64,000 bases of DNA from an uncultured Bacteroides sp. GTDB lineage: Bacteria; Bacteroidota; Bacteroidia; Bacteroidales; Bacteroidaceae. The stretch covers positions 62,001 through 126,000 of the forward strand of contig NZ_CAUCSQ010000001.1 of assembly GCF_958445495.1 (NCBI RefSeq), read 5' to 3'. The translations under genes were made by a program, and so were the position numbers. Under the pieces are notes generated by a model that was not told the origin of the DNA, searched no databases, and saw nothing but the letters and a program-made list of their open reading frames with translations. Positions 54,644 to 63,337 of the stretch are shown here, in pieces (positions within the stretch are counted from its first letter, which is position 1; every line of letters begins with the position of its first letter).

Positions 54644-55132
54644 ATGATAAGGAAAGCAGATTCGGAAGACGCAGAAGCAATTGCAGCCATCTATAACGAA
54701 TACGTCATAAACAGTACGGCCACATTCGAAACCGAACCCGTAACTGTCGAAGAGATGCGTGAGCGCATCACACAGATTTCCGCCGGCTTTCCTTATCTTG
54801 TTTATGAAACAGGCAATGAGGTGGCAGGCTACTGTTATGCACATCCGTGGAAAGAAAGAGCCGCCTATAAATACACTTTGGAAACAACCGTCTATCTGTC
54901 CGCCCGACATACCGGAAAAGGAATCGGGAAACTGCTTATGGAAAGACTCATAGACGAATGCCGGAAAAGAGGCTACCATGCGCTGATAGCCTGCATAACG
55001 GAGGGAAACGAAACCAGTTGCGCCTTACATTCGAAACTGGGTTTCAAACAAGTGTCCGGATATGAACAAGTCGGACGGAAATTCAATCGCTGGCTGGGAG
55101 TAGCGGACTACGAATTACTGCTCGTCCCATAG
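54644..55132 (+). CDS. GNAT-family N-acetyltransferase, phosphinothricin acetyltransferase type
   Basis: 162 residues. Starts MIRKADSEDAEAIAAIYNEYV, with TATFETEPVTVEEM and VYLSARHTGKGIGKLLMERL (acetyl-CoA loop) and LHSKLGFKQVSGYEQVGRKF at the end, the pattern of Pat/Bar-like enzymes. Such enzymes acetylate L-amino-acid analogues or methionine derivatives. Soluble and of normal length. Whether it belongs to the rcl operon is unclear because a hairpin lies between. Confidence 0.85.
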   Translation: MIRKADSEDAEAIAAIYNEYVINSTATFETEPVTVEEMRERITQISAGFPYLVYETGNEVAGYCYAHPWKERAAYKYTLETTVYLSARHTGKGIGKLLMERLIDECRKRGYHALIACITEGNETSCALHSKLGFKQVSGYEQVGRKFNRWLGVADYELLLVP

Positions 55133-55282
55133 TCATGAACCGCCACAGAACACAGTTTCCGGACAAGGCAGACAAAAGCCGTATTTGAAACAATCGGAAA
55201 CTCTGTTTCTCATGCAAAGCCCCGAATAAACAAATCTCATTCTTTTTTCCATCCCCATAGAATGAAATCCGGCAGAAAGCGT

Positions 55283-55290
55283 TATCTTTG
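55283..55290 (+). promoter_or_regulatory. -7 element of the second ABC-F gene
   Basis: TATCTTTG, a perfect TAnnTTTG, about 210 nt upstream of the ATG at 55494. No clean -33 TTTG. The gap 55133-55493 otherwise holds this long leader, a weak 8-bp inverted repeat (55154-55161/55195-55202) and no gene. Confidence 0.5.
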
Positions 55291-55319
55291 CCGTCAAGTT
55301 AAACCATATACCTACCGCG

Positions 55320-55337
55320 ATGAAAATTAGCAAGTAA
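55320..55337 (+). CDS. Possible five-codon leader peptide upstream of the ABC-F gene
   Basis: ATG AAA ATT AGC AAG TAA encodes MKISK. It starts about 30 nt after the -7 element and lies 156 nt before the ABC-F ATG. Several ABC-F antibiotic-resistance genes are controlled by short leader ORFs that sense ribosome stalling; this could be one, but a five-codon ORF can occur by chance. Confidence 0.3.
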   Translation: MKISK

Positions 55338-55493
55338 GACAACGCTTCCAGTCAAACATCACTTTTTCCAATGCTTTTTCCATATTGCCAAGCATCACGA
55401 AATCCGTGTTGTCCGGCCGGTATTGTGTTTGTCGTCCCCCCATCCCGTGATTTTCCCTCACTCCGTTTCCAACCTCAAACCCAATAACCAACC

Positions 55494-57245
55494 ATGTCTA
55501 TCAGCATCCGACAAATCAGTTATATCCATCCGGATAAAGAAGTATTATTCAGCAATCTCAATTTCACCGTCAACAAAGGGCAGAAACTGGGATTAGTCGG
55601 CAACAACGGCTGCGGCAAATCCACTTTGCTGCAAATTATTGCCGGCCGACTTTCACCCTCCTCCGGCACCGTCACCCGTCCGGACGACCTATACTATATC
55701 CCTCAACACTTCGGGCAATATGATTCATGGACCATCGCCCAGGCGCTCCGGATAGAACGTAAGCGGCAAGCCCTCCACGCCATCCTGTCAGGAGATGCTT
55801 CAAATGAAAATTTCTCCGTCCTGGACGATGACTGGAATGTGGAAGAACGTTCCATTGCCGCCCTCGATTTATGGGAACTGGGTCAGTTTCCCCTCTCCTA
55901 CCCGATGAACCTGCTTAGCGGAGGTGAAAAGACCCGTGTATTTCTGGCAGGGACGGACATTCATCACCCATCCGCCATACTTATGGACGAACCGACCAAC
56001 CACCTCGATTCTTCCGGCAGGCAACGTCTATACGGATGGATAGAGAAATGCCGCTCCACGCTGTTAACGGTAAGCCACGACCGCACCCTGCTCAATCTCC
56101 TCCCCGAAATATGCGAACTGGAAAAACAGCAAATCAATTACTACGGCGGGAATTATGAATTCTACAAAGAACAAAAAACACTGATGCAAGAAGCCTTGCG
56201 ACAACGCATCGAAGAAAAAGAGAAAGCACTGCGCATTGCCCGCCAGACAGCACGCGAAACAGCCGAGCGCAGAGACAAACAAAATGTACGCGGAGAAAAG
56301 AACAACATAAAAAAAGGACTCCCGCGCGTTGCGCTCAACGCACTTCAAGGAAAGTCCGAAAAAAGTACCGGCAAACTTAACAGCATCCATCAGGAGAAAG
56401 CCGGAAAGTTAACAGACGAACGCAACCGGCTTCGAAGTTCACTCTCCCCGGCCGCCACATTAAAAACCGATTTCAACAGTTCCCCGCTCCACACCGGAAA
56501 AATATTGGTGACGGCAAAAGAGATTAACTTCGGCTATCCCCCACATCCGACCGACAATCATATTCAGACAACCAACGAAACAAATCCTTCCGATACAGAC
56601 AATCGCCCCGGTCAGGACAATACCGGTATCCAATACGATAGCGGCTCCAGACAACAGCTCTGGCAACCTCCCGTCAGCTTCCAGTTAAAGAGCGGAGACC
56701 GCCTCCGCATAGAAGGGGCCAACGGCAGTGGGAAAACAACCCTTTTAAAATTAATCGCCGGACAACTCCAGCCACAGGAAGGAAACCTGACACGAACGGA
56801 ATTCACATCTGTCTACCTGAATCAGGAATATTCCATCATCGACGACCGGAACAGCGTTCTGGAGCAAGCTTACGCTTTCAATAACCGGAACCTGCCGGAA
56901 CATGAAATAAAAATGATTCTGAACCGTTATTTATTCCCCGCTTCCGAATGGGACAAATCCTGCCGGAAGCTTAGCGGCGGCGAGAAAATGCGCCTTGCTT
57001 TCTGCAGCCTGATGATTGGCAATAATACCCCCGACGTGTTTATCCTGGACGAACCGACCAACAACCTGGACCTACAGAGCATTGAAATCATCACTGCCAC
57101 CGTCAAGAATTATACGGGTACTGTCATAGTAATCTCGCACGACGATTATTTTATTCGGGAAATCGGCATCAAACAACATCTTTTATTAGACCGGCCTGCT
57201 GATATTTTATCCGGTAAACCTAAATATCAACCCGTTTTTTTATAA
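55494..57245 (+). CDS. ABC-F family ATPase with a long linker inside NBD2
   Basis: 583 residues. NBD1: GNNGCGKSTLL, LLSGGEKTRVF, AILMDEPTNHLD; NBD2: GANGSGKTTLL, KLSGGEKMRLA, FILDEPTNNLD. Between the cassettes is a strongly charged linker (about 225-320, rich in Arg, Lys and Glu). NBD2 has an unusual Asn/Thr/Pro-rich stretch (residues about 349-392) between its first strand and Walker A. There are no membrane segments, so it acts on ribosomes or nucleic acid rather than as a transporter. Antibiotic-resistance ABC-F proteins are one possibility; housekeeping YheS/YbiT types are another. Confidence 0.87.
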   Translation: MSISIRQISYIHPDKEVLFSNLNFTVNKGQKLGLVGNNGCGKSTLLQIIAGRLSPSSGTVTRPDDLYYIPQHFGQYDSWTIAQALRIERKRQALHAILSGDASNENFSVLDDDWNVEERSIAALDLWELGQFPLSYPMNLLSGGEKTRVFLAGTDIHHPSAILMDEPTNHLDSSGRQRLYGWIEKCRSTLLTVSHDRTLLNLLPEICELEKQQINYYGGNYEFYKEQKTLMQEALRQRIEEKEKALRIARQTARETAERRDKQNVRGEKNNIKKGLPRVALNALQGKSEKSTGKLNSIHQEKAGKLTDERNRLRSSLSPAATLKTDFNSSPLHTGKILVTAKEINFGYPPHPTDNHIQTTNETNPSDTDNRPGQDNTGIQYDSGSRQQLWQPPVSFQLKSGDRLRIEGANGSGKTTLLKLIAGQLQPQEGNLTRTEFTSVYLNQEYSIIDDRNSVLEQAYAFNNRNLPEHEIKMILNRYLFPASEWDKSCRKLSGGEKMRLAFCSLMIGNNTPDVFILDEPTNNLDLQSIEIITATVKNYTGTVIVISHDDYFIREIGIKQHLLLDRPADILSGKPKYQPVFL

Positions 57246-57276
57246 CTTCGCAACGTAAAAAAAGAGGTAGAATAAA

Positions 57277-58065
57277 ATGAATCAGACAACACAATCCTGG
57301 TGGTTTATCTTTTATAAAGACCAGCTACTGCTTGAGAAAAAAAACGATGGCACATACGCCATCCCATACGAAAACCACTCACCCGTCACCATTAAAGAAA
57401 ACACAACAGTACATAATGTCGCCACACTGGAAGGGAAAAGCTGCAAAGCCTTCTCCCTTCCTTCCCCCGTCGAAGAATCGGAGAAATACATCATGACCGG
57501 CCTCCGCGCCTCCTATGACTACCTCCCTTCCCTTCACTACCAGACAGCAGGAAAAGCGCACGAAATCCTGCACTGGGACAGAAACAGCCGCTTCTGTTCC
57601 GCCTGCGGCACACCGATGGAACAGAAAGAGTCTATCATGAAACGTTGTCCGAAATGCGGCCGGGAGGTATATCCTTCCATATCCACAGCGATTCTTGTAC
57701 TAGTGAAGAAAAAAGACTCGCTGCTCTTAGTGCATGCCCGCAATTTTAAAGGAACATTCAACAGCCTTGTCGCCGGATTCCTGGAAACCGGAGAAACATT
57801 GGAAGAATGCGTAGTGCGTGAAGTGAAAGAAGAAACCGGACTGGACGTAAAAAACATCACCTACTTCGGTAACCAGCCCTGGCCTTATCCCAGCGGACTG
57901 ATGGTGGGTTTCATCGCAGATTATGCCGGAGGAGAAATCAAACTCCAAGACGAAGAACTGAGTGCGGGAAACTTCTATACAAGAGACAACCTCCCCGAAC
58001 TTCCCGGAAAACTCAGCCTTGCGCGAAAGATGATTGACTGGTGGATTGAACACCCGAATAAGTAA
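57277..58065 (+). CDS. nudC: NADH pyrophosphatase, NudC family
   Basis: 262 residues. Zinc-ribbon cysteines CSACGTPM...CPKCG (about residues 109-130), then the Nudix box GFLETGETLEECVVREVKEETGL, which fits Gx5Ex7REUxEExGU, followed by the NudC-specific NQPWPYPSGLM. Hydrolyses NADH to NMNH and AMP and can remove NAD caps from RNA. The Crp-family gene starts 6 nt after its stop, so the two form one operon. Confidence 0.93.
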   Translation: MNQTTQSWWFIFYKDQLLLEKKNDGTYAIPYENHSPVTIKENTTVHNVATLEGKSCKAFSLPSPVEESEKYIMTGLRASYDYLPSLHYQTAGKAHEILHWDRNSRFCSACGTPMEQKESIMKRCPKCGREVYPSISTAILVLVKKKDSLLLVHARNFKGTFNSLVAGFLETGETLEECVVREVKEETGLDVKNITYFGNQPWPYPSGLMVGFIADYAGGEIKLQDEELSAGNFYTRDNLPELPGKLSLARKMIDWWIEHPNK

Positions 58066-58071
58066 CCGGAC

Positions 58072-58635
58072 ATGGAAAATATCATCAAAGGAATCCGCCG
58101 GTACTATCCGGTGTCCGACAGCTCTCTGGAAATACTCTTCAGCTACATGAAGAAAATGGAACTTCCCCAAAAACACTTACTGATACAGGGCGGCATACCC
58201 GACCGTCACGTCTACTTTATCGAAAAAGGATTTTGCCGGTCCTATTGTCTGCGCGACGGCGAAGAAATCACCATCTGGTTCTCACGCGAGGGAGACATCA
58301 CCTTTGCCATGAAAGACTTATATCACGACGAACCGGGATACGAATTCGTAGAATTGCTCGAAGATTGCGAATTATACGCCATACGCATTGAAGATTTAAA
58401 CCGGATTTACGAAACCAACATAGAAATCGCCAACTGGGGACGTGTCATTCACCAGGAATGCCTGCTGTATATGGATATTCACCATATCAACCGCCTATAC
58501 CTTCCGGCCAAAGAACGCTACGAACAACTTTTACGCGAACAGCCCGATGTCATTCAACGGGCCCAGTTGGGATATATCGCCTCCTTCCTCGGCATGACAC
58601 CCCAACATCTCAGCCGTTTACGTTCCGAATCCTGA
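58072..58635 (+). CDS. Crp/Fnr-family transcriptional regulator
   Basis: 187 residues. Cyclic-nucleotide-binding-type beta-roll (about 20-125: GIPDRHVYFIEKGFCRSYC, EEITIWFSREGDITFAM) and a C-terminal HTH with QLGYIASFLGMTPQHLSRLRSE. Short Crp-like regulators of this type in Bacteroidota often lack a known ligand. Co-transcribed with nudC. It may respond to a redox or nucleotide signal, which I cannot tell. Confidence 0.88.
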   Translation: MENIIKGIRRYYPVSDSSLEILFSYMKKMELPQKHLLIQGGIPDRHVYFIEKGFCRSYCLRDGEEITIWFSREGDITFAMKDLYHDEPGYEFVELLEDCELYAIRIEDLNRIYETNIEIANWGRVIHQECLLYMDIHHINRLYLPAKERYEQLLREQPDVIQRAQLGYIASFLGMTPQHLSRLRSES

Positions 58636-58677
58636 TTCTTTTTAATCTATGTGAATTTTTATATTGCAGAAAAACCG

Positions 58678-58685
58678 TACATTTG
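58678..58685 (+). promoter_or_regulatory. -7 element of the acyltransferase gene
   Basis: TACATTTG matches TAnnTTTG; leader of about 22 nt to the GTG at 58714. The -33 region is T-rich without a clean TTTG. Confidence 0.45.
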
Positions 58686-58713
58686 CGGGAAAATACCCAA
58701 ATAGATAAACACC

Positions 58714-59763
58714 GTGATTAATACGCTGACCTCTTTACGAATTTTATTTGCCTTGATGGTATTCGGCGCACATTGTTATGTGCTGGATTCAAGTTTCGAT
58801 ACCCACTTCTTTAAAGAAGGATTTGTCGGAGTCAGCTTCTTCTTCATCCTTAGCGGCTTCATCATCGCCTATAACTATCAGAAAAAGCTATCGGAAAAGA
58901 CCATTTCCAAACGCACTTTCTGGATAGCGCGTATCGCCCGCATTTACCCCCTTCACCTCCTTACGCTATTAATAGCCGCATGTATAGGGGGATACGTCCA
59001 ATACAGCGATACGGCAGACTGGATAAAACACTTTGCCGCTTCCGCTTTTCTGTTGCAGCCTTTCTTCCCTTCCGCAGATTATTTCTTCTCATTCAACAGC
59101 CCTTCGTGGAGCCTGGGGTGCGAACAGTTGTTTTATTTCTGTTTTCCTCTTATCATACCATTCCTGACTAACAAACGGAACCTGTGCGCCACCCTTTTCA
59201 TCTGCCTGCCGGTCATGCTGGTTGCCATGCACCTGACTCCCGAAGAACAGATTAAAGCATATTGGTATGTAAATCCGCTCACCCGCCTGCCGGACTTTTT
59301 GGTAGGAGTCTTACTTTACCGGTTATACCAGTCCATACACGATAAAAAGATTTCCCATTCCGCCGGAACCCTGTTAGAAGCAGGAGCCGTCGCCTTGTTT
59401 TTCATTTTCTATTTCTGTGCCGCAGATATTCCCAAGGTGTACCGCTATTCCTGTTATTACTGGCTGCCCGTTTCCCTGGTCATACTTGTCTTCTCCATCC
59501 AAAGAGGATACCTATCCCGGTTACTGTCCGGCCGTATCCTGGTGATAGGAGGAGAAATCAGTTACAGCTTCTACCTGATACACTTATTCATTATACTCAC
59601 ATATACACAAATGGCTGCTCACTATCAATGGCAGATACCCTGGACAATAAGCGTCCCCGTCATTTTCAGCATCACCATTGCACTGAGCCTGCTCTCTTAT
59701 TACTATTTTGAAAAACCCGCCAATAAATGGGTAAAACGAATACTAACTAAAAAACAATCATAA
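58714..59763 (+). CDS. Acyltransferase 3 family membrane protein (OafA-like)
   Basis: 349 residues from a GTG start, about ten membrane segments. Starts INTLTSLRILFALMVFGAHC with the family's catalytic His, then GFVGVSFFFILSGFIIAYNY and RTFWIARIARIYPLHLL. These proteins move acetyl or other acyl groups to extracytoplasmic sugars such as O-antigen or peptidoglycan; the acceptor here is unknown. The next gene, a DUF418 protein, starts 8 nt later. Confidence 0.88.
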   Translation: MINTLTSLRILFALMVFGAHCYVLDSSFDTHFFKEGFVGVSFFFILSGFIIAYNYQKKLSEKTISKRTFWIARIARIYPLHLLTLLIAACIGGYVQYSDTADWIKHFAASAFLLQPFFPSADYFFSFNSPSWSLGCEQLFYFCFPLIIPFLTNKRNLCATLFICLPVMLVAMHLTPEEQIKAYWYVNPLTRLPDFLVGVLLYRLYQSIHDKKISHSAGTLLEAGAVALFFIFYFCAADIPKVYRYSCYYWLPVSLVILVFSIQRGYLSRLLSGRILVIGGEISYSFYLIHLFIILTYTQMAAHYQWQIPWTISVPVIFSITIALSLLSYYYFEKPANKWVKRILTKKQS

Positions 59764-59771
59764 ATCAACCC

Positions 59772-60947
59772 ATGGAATTATCAACAAAAACACCACGAAT
59801 TGAAGTAGTAGACGCCCTTAGAGGCTTCGCCGTAATGGCGATTCTCCTGGTACATAACCTGGAACATTTCATTTTCCCCGTTTATCCGGAAAGTTCTCCC
59901 GAATGGCTCGCCATTCTGGACGCAGGAGTATTTAATGCGACATTCTCGCTGCTTGCCGGAAAATCCTACGCCATATTCGCCCTGCTTTTCGGATTCACCT
60001 TCTTTATCCAGTCGCACAACCAGCAATTAAAAGGAAAAGATTTCGGTTACCGTTTTTTATGGCGAATGGTATTGCTTGCAGGATTCGCCACTCTCAACGC
60101 AGCATTCTTTCCCGCGGGAGATGTCCTGCTGCTGTTCGTCGCAGTCAGCCTCGTACTGTTTATCGTACGCAAGTGGAGCGACAAAGCCATCCTAATCACC
60201 GCTATCCTGTTCTCGTTGCAACCGATTGAATGGTTCCACTACATAATGAGCCTTTTCAATCCCGCCTATACCCTGCCCGATTTGAATGTCGGAGCAATGT
60301 ATGCCGAAGTAGCCGAATATACCAAAGCCGGCAACTTCTGGGATTTCCTGATAGGCAACATAACCCTGGGACAAAAAGCAAGCCTGTTCTGGGCCATCGG
60401 CGCCGGACGCTTTCTGCAAACTGCCGGGCTCTTCCTGTTCGGTTTATACATCGGCCGCAAGGAATTGTTCGTAACCTCCGAATCCCACCTGAAATTCTGG
60501 ACGAAAGCGCTCATCATCGCAGCCATCAGTTTTGCGCCGCTGTATTCCTTAAAAGAACAAATCATGCAAAGTGACAGCAGCCTGATTCAGCAGACAGTAG
60601 GCACAGCCTTCGACATGTGGCAGAAGTTCGCATTCACGATTGTGCTTGTCTCTTCCTTCATGTTGCTCTATCAGAAAGACAAGTTCAAGAAAGCCGTATC
60701 CAACCTGCGGTTCTACGGAAAAATGAGCCTGACTAACTATATTTCCCAATCCATCTTAGGAGCCATCATCTACTTCCCGTTCGGGCTTTATCTTGCCCCT
60801 TACTGCGGGTATGCCCTCAGCTTGATTATAGGCATCGTTCTTTTCCTGTTGCAGGTTAAGTTCTGCAAATGGTGGCTGTCCAAGCATAAACAAGGACCAC
60901 TGGAAACAATATGGCACAAATGGACCTGGATAGGAAGCGGGAAATAA
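59772..60947 (+). CDS. DUF418 membrane protein
   Basis: 391 residues, about nine or ten membrane segments. The start RIEVVDALRGFAVMAILLVHN resembles the acyltransferase_3 start, and the end GKMSLTNYISQSILGAIIYF with PFGLYL is the DUF418 core. The DUF418 family includes YeiB-like proteins of unknown function, distantly related to acyltransferase 3. Paired with the OafA-like gene by an 8-nt gap; perhaps both modify the same surface polymer. Confidence 0.87.
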   Translation: MELSTKTPRIEVVDALRGFAVMAILLVHNLEHFIFPVYPESSPEWLAILDAGVFNATFSLLAGKSYAIFALLFGFTFFIQSHNQQLKGKDFGYRFLWRMVLLAGFATLNAAFFPAGDVLLLFVAVSLVLFIVRKWSDKAILITAILFSLQPIEWFHYIMSLFNPAYTLPDLNVGAMYAEVAEYTKAGNFWDFLIGNITLGQKASLFWAIGAGRFLQTAGLFLFGLYIGRKELFVTSESHLKFWTKALIIAAISFAPLYSLKEQIMQSDSSLIQQTVGTAFDMWQKFAFTIVLVSSFMLLYQKDKFKKAVSNLRFYGKMSLTNYISQSILGAIIYFPFGLYLAPYCGYALSLIIGIVLFLLQVKFCKWWLSKHKQGPLETIWHKWTWIGSGK

Positions 60948-61308
60948 CATGAAGAGAGCGTATCGGAACTAAGATAAACACTTAGAACAGTTACAGAATC
61001 CGACTGGCAAACATAAAAATAGAGTTGATACGGCTTTTTATTGCCGATGAAAAGCAGGCTACGAAATACGCACAACTACAAACGAACAACTTATGGATAT
61101 GAAACTGAACGTATCACTCTAAAGCATCAACAAAACGCGCGTATCCGCAGCCTGCCAGTTGAAATTGAGATGATGCCAATACAACAAGATTCCCGCAAGA
61201 AGGATTAGCCAGTGGACTTAAAGAATGCAAAGGAAATGAAAGAACTGTACCAAGCGAGGGAAAATGCCCGGAAACAGACATAAAAAAGCCGTGTACAGAG
61301 AAAAAAAG
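60948..61308. other. Intergenic stretch without a clear gene
   Basis: This gap holds only short open frames (for example MKELYQARENARKQT at about 61236-61283) and no recognised gene, RNA or repeat. It may contain a decayed fragment. It ends at the terminator shared with the minus-strand phosphoglucomutase gene. Confidence 0.5.
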
Positions 61309-61347
61309 AAGCGCCTCCGTAGTCTTTTGAAGATTGCGGAGGCGCTA
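61304..61347 (-). terminator. Terminator of the phosphoglucomutase gene
   Basis: Arms GCGCCTCCG (61311-61319) and CGGAGGCGC (61337-61345) with a partly self-complementary 17-nt loop. On the minus strand it is followed by TTCTTTTTTT, 51 nt past the mutase stop. Confidence 0.8.
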
Positions 61348-61395
61348 TTTAATTATTTATCTTCTTATTTCCTATCCGGAATAGCAGAAAGCCAA

Positions 61396-63141
61396 TCAGA
61401 TACCCAACGATTTCTTCACAGCTTCAATCTTTTCCATAGCGGCAGACTCAGCGGAAGCATAACAGTTGCGGCATCCCATTTCACCCTGGACTTCCATATA
61501 GAACTTAATCTTCGGTTCCGTACCGGAAGGACGAACGGAGACCTTGCTGCCGTCTTCCGTGAAATATTGAAGAACGTTAGAAGATTCCGGCATATCAATC
61601 GCACTAACGTTGCCCTTATCGTCCGTCTGTTCCAACGTCTTATAATCTTTGCTCAAAACCACTTTGGAACCGCCCAATTCCTTCGGAGGATTGGCACGGA
61701 AGTTTTCCATCATCGCTTTGATTTCTTCAGCGCCGCTCTTGCCCGGCTTCACCACGTTCACAGTAAACTCTTTCGAGAATCCGTATTCCACGTAAATATC
61801 GAGCAACAACTGATACAGGGATTTGCCGTTGTCTTTCGCCCAGGCGGCAACTTCGGCAATCAGGCAGCAAGCCGATACGGCATCTTTATCGCGGACAAAA
61901 TCTTCCGCAAGGAACCCGTAGCTCTCTTCGCCGCCACCGATATATTTCTGTTTGCCTTCACGCAGACGAATTTCACGGGCAATCCACTTAAATCCGGTGT
62001 AGCAGTCAAGCATTTCGATATTGTTCTTATCAGCGATTTTCTTGATAAGTTCGGTAGTGACGATTGTCTTCACACAGAACTCATTCCCTTTAATCTTGCC
62101 CAGTTGCTTGTATTGGGTCAGAATATAATAAAGGTACATCATGCACGTCTGGTTACCGTTAATCAGCACCCATTCGCCCTTGTCATTCTTGCAAGCGATA
62201 CCCACACGGTCGGCATCCGGGTCGGAAGCCATCACGAGGTCGGCGTCAATTTCTTTGGCAAGGTTCACAGCCATAGAAAGAGCTTCCGCATTTTCCGGAT
62301 TCGGAGAAACGACCGTCGGGAAGTTACCGTCCTTAATCATTTGTTCGGGCACGGTAAACACGCTTTCAAATCCCCACATCTTCAACGCGCGCGGAATCAG
62401 CATCATACCCGTACCGTGAATCGGAGTATAGACAATCTTCATATCCTTGTGGCGGGCGATAGCTTCCGGGTCGATAGAAACGGTTTTCACCATGTCCAGA
62501 TAAACCTTATCGATATCTTCGCCGATAATCTGAATCAAATCGGGATTCCCCTGGAATTTGATGTCGGCGGCGGAAGCGATGGCATTCACCTCGTCAATGA
62601 TGCCTTTATCATGCGGAGCCAGCACCTGTGCGCCGTCATCCCAGTACGCCTTGTAACCGTTGTACTCTTTCGGGTTGTGGGAAGCAGTCAGAATGATACC
62701 GCTCTGGCAACCGAGGTGACGGATGGCAAAAGACATTTCCGGAGTCGGACGCATGTCGTCGAACAGATATACTTTAATGCCATTGGCAGAGAAAATGTTA
62801 GCGGAAGTCTCCGCGAACAAACGGCTGTTGTTCCGGCAGTCGTGGCCCACTACCACGGAAATCTGCGGCAAGTCTTTAAAATTCTTTTTCAGATAATTGG
62901 AAAGCCCCTGCGTAGCAGCACCCACCGTATAGATATTCATGCGATTGCTGCCCACTCCCATGATACCGCGCAAACCGCCCGTACCGAATTCAAGGTCTTT
63001 GTAGAATGCTTCAATCAGTTCGGTTTTATCATTATTCTCCAACATGCGTTTTACTTCAGCCTGAGTTTCAGCATCGTAAGCCGGCGTCAGCCACTTTTCA
63101 GCTTTCTCAGTGACCTGTTTGATAAGTTCCTGATTTTCCAT
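61396..63141 (-). CDS. Phosphoglucomutase/phosphomannomutase
   Basis: 581 residues, the alpha-D-phosphohexomutase family. Catalytic phosphoserine loop ILTASHNPKEYNGYKAYW; metal site MASDPDADRVGIA; sugar-binding GGGEESYGFL; phosphate-binding SVRPSGTEPKIKFYM near the end. It interconverts hexose 1- and 6-phosphates. The longer form with an N-terminal extension is common in Bacteroidota and Bacillota. It has its own promoter and terminator. Confidence 0.94.
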   Translation of the reverse strand: MENQELIKQVTEKAEKWLTPAYDAETQAEVKRMLENNDKTELIEAFYKDLEFGTGGLRGIMGVGSNRMNIYTVGAATQGLSNYLKKNFKDLPQISVVVGHDCRNNSRLFAETSANIFSANGIKVYLFDDMRPTPEMSFAIRHLGCQSGIILTASHNPKEYNGYKAYWDDGAQVLAPHDKGIIDEVNAIASAADIKFQGNPDLIQIIGEDIDKVYLDMVKTVSIDPEAIARHKDMKIVYTPIHGTGMMLIPRALKMWGFESVFTVPEQMIKDGNFPTVVSPNPENAEALSMAVNLAKEIDADLVMASDPDADRVGIACKNDKGEWVLINGNQTCMMYLYYILTQYKQLGKIKGNEFCVKTIVTTELIKKIADKNNIEMLDCYTGFKWIAREIRLREGKQKYIGGGEESYGFLAEDFVRDKDAVSACCLIAEVAAWAKDNGKSLYQLLLDIYVEYGFSKEFTVNVVKPGKSGAEEIKAMMENFRANPPKELGGSKVVLSKDYKTLEQTDDKGNVSAIDMPESSNVLQYFTEDGSKVSVRPSGTEPKIKFYMEVQGEMGCRNCYASAESAAMEKIEAVKKSLGI

Positions 63142-63193
63142 TTCGATTATTATTTATTGGTTAATGAATTGTCACCTCAATATCTTGAGCACA

Positions 63194-63201
63194 CAAATGT
63201 A
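63194..63201 (-). promoter_or_regulatory. -7 element of the phosphoglucomutase gene
   Basis: TACATTTG on the minus strand (complement of 63194-63201), matching TAnnTTTG, 53 nt upstream of ATG 63141. No sure -33. Confidence 0.45.
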
Positions 63202-63337
63202 AAATAATAAGTTTATAAATCCTAGGTATTCAATTAAAAATTAGAAATTAAAAATCAAAAAACGGGGATTAAAAGCAAATGGCCACCCCACGACAACAAC
63301 CCTCCGCCTCATTCCAACCTTCCATCTTCAAATCTTA

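Noticed and set aside
60948..61308. Possible remnant gene or small RNA
   Set aside because: Only very short frames and no conserved structure; nothing can be supported.
61264..63207. Long open frame on the plus strand
   Set aside because: It lies opposite the phosphoglucomutase gene, which carries every family motif, and it reads as low-complexity His/Phe-rich sequence.
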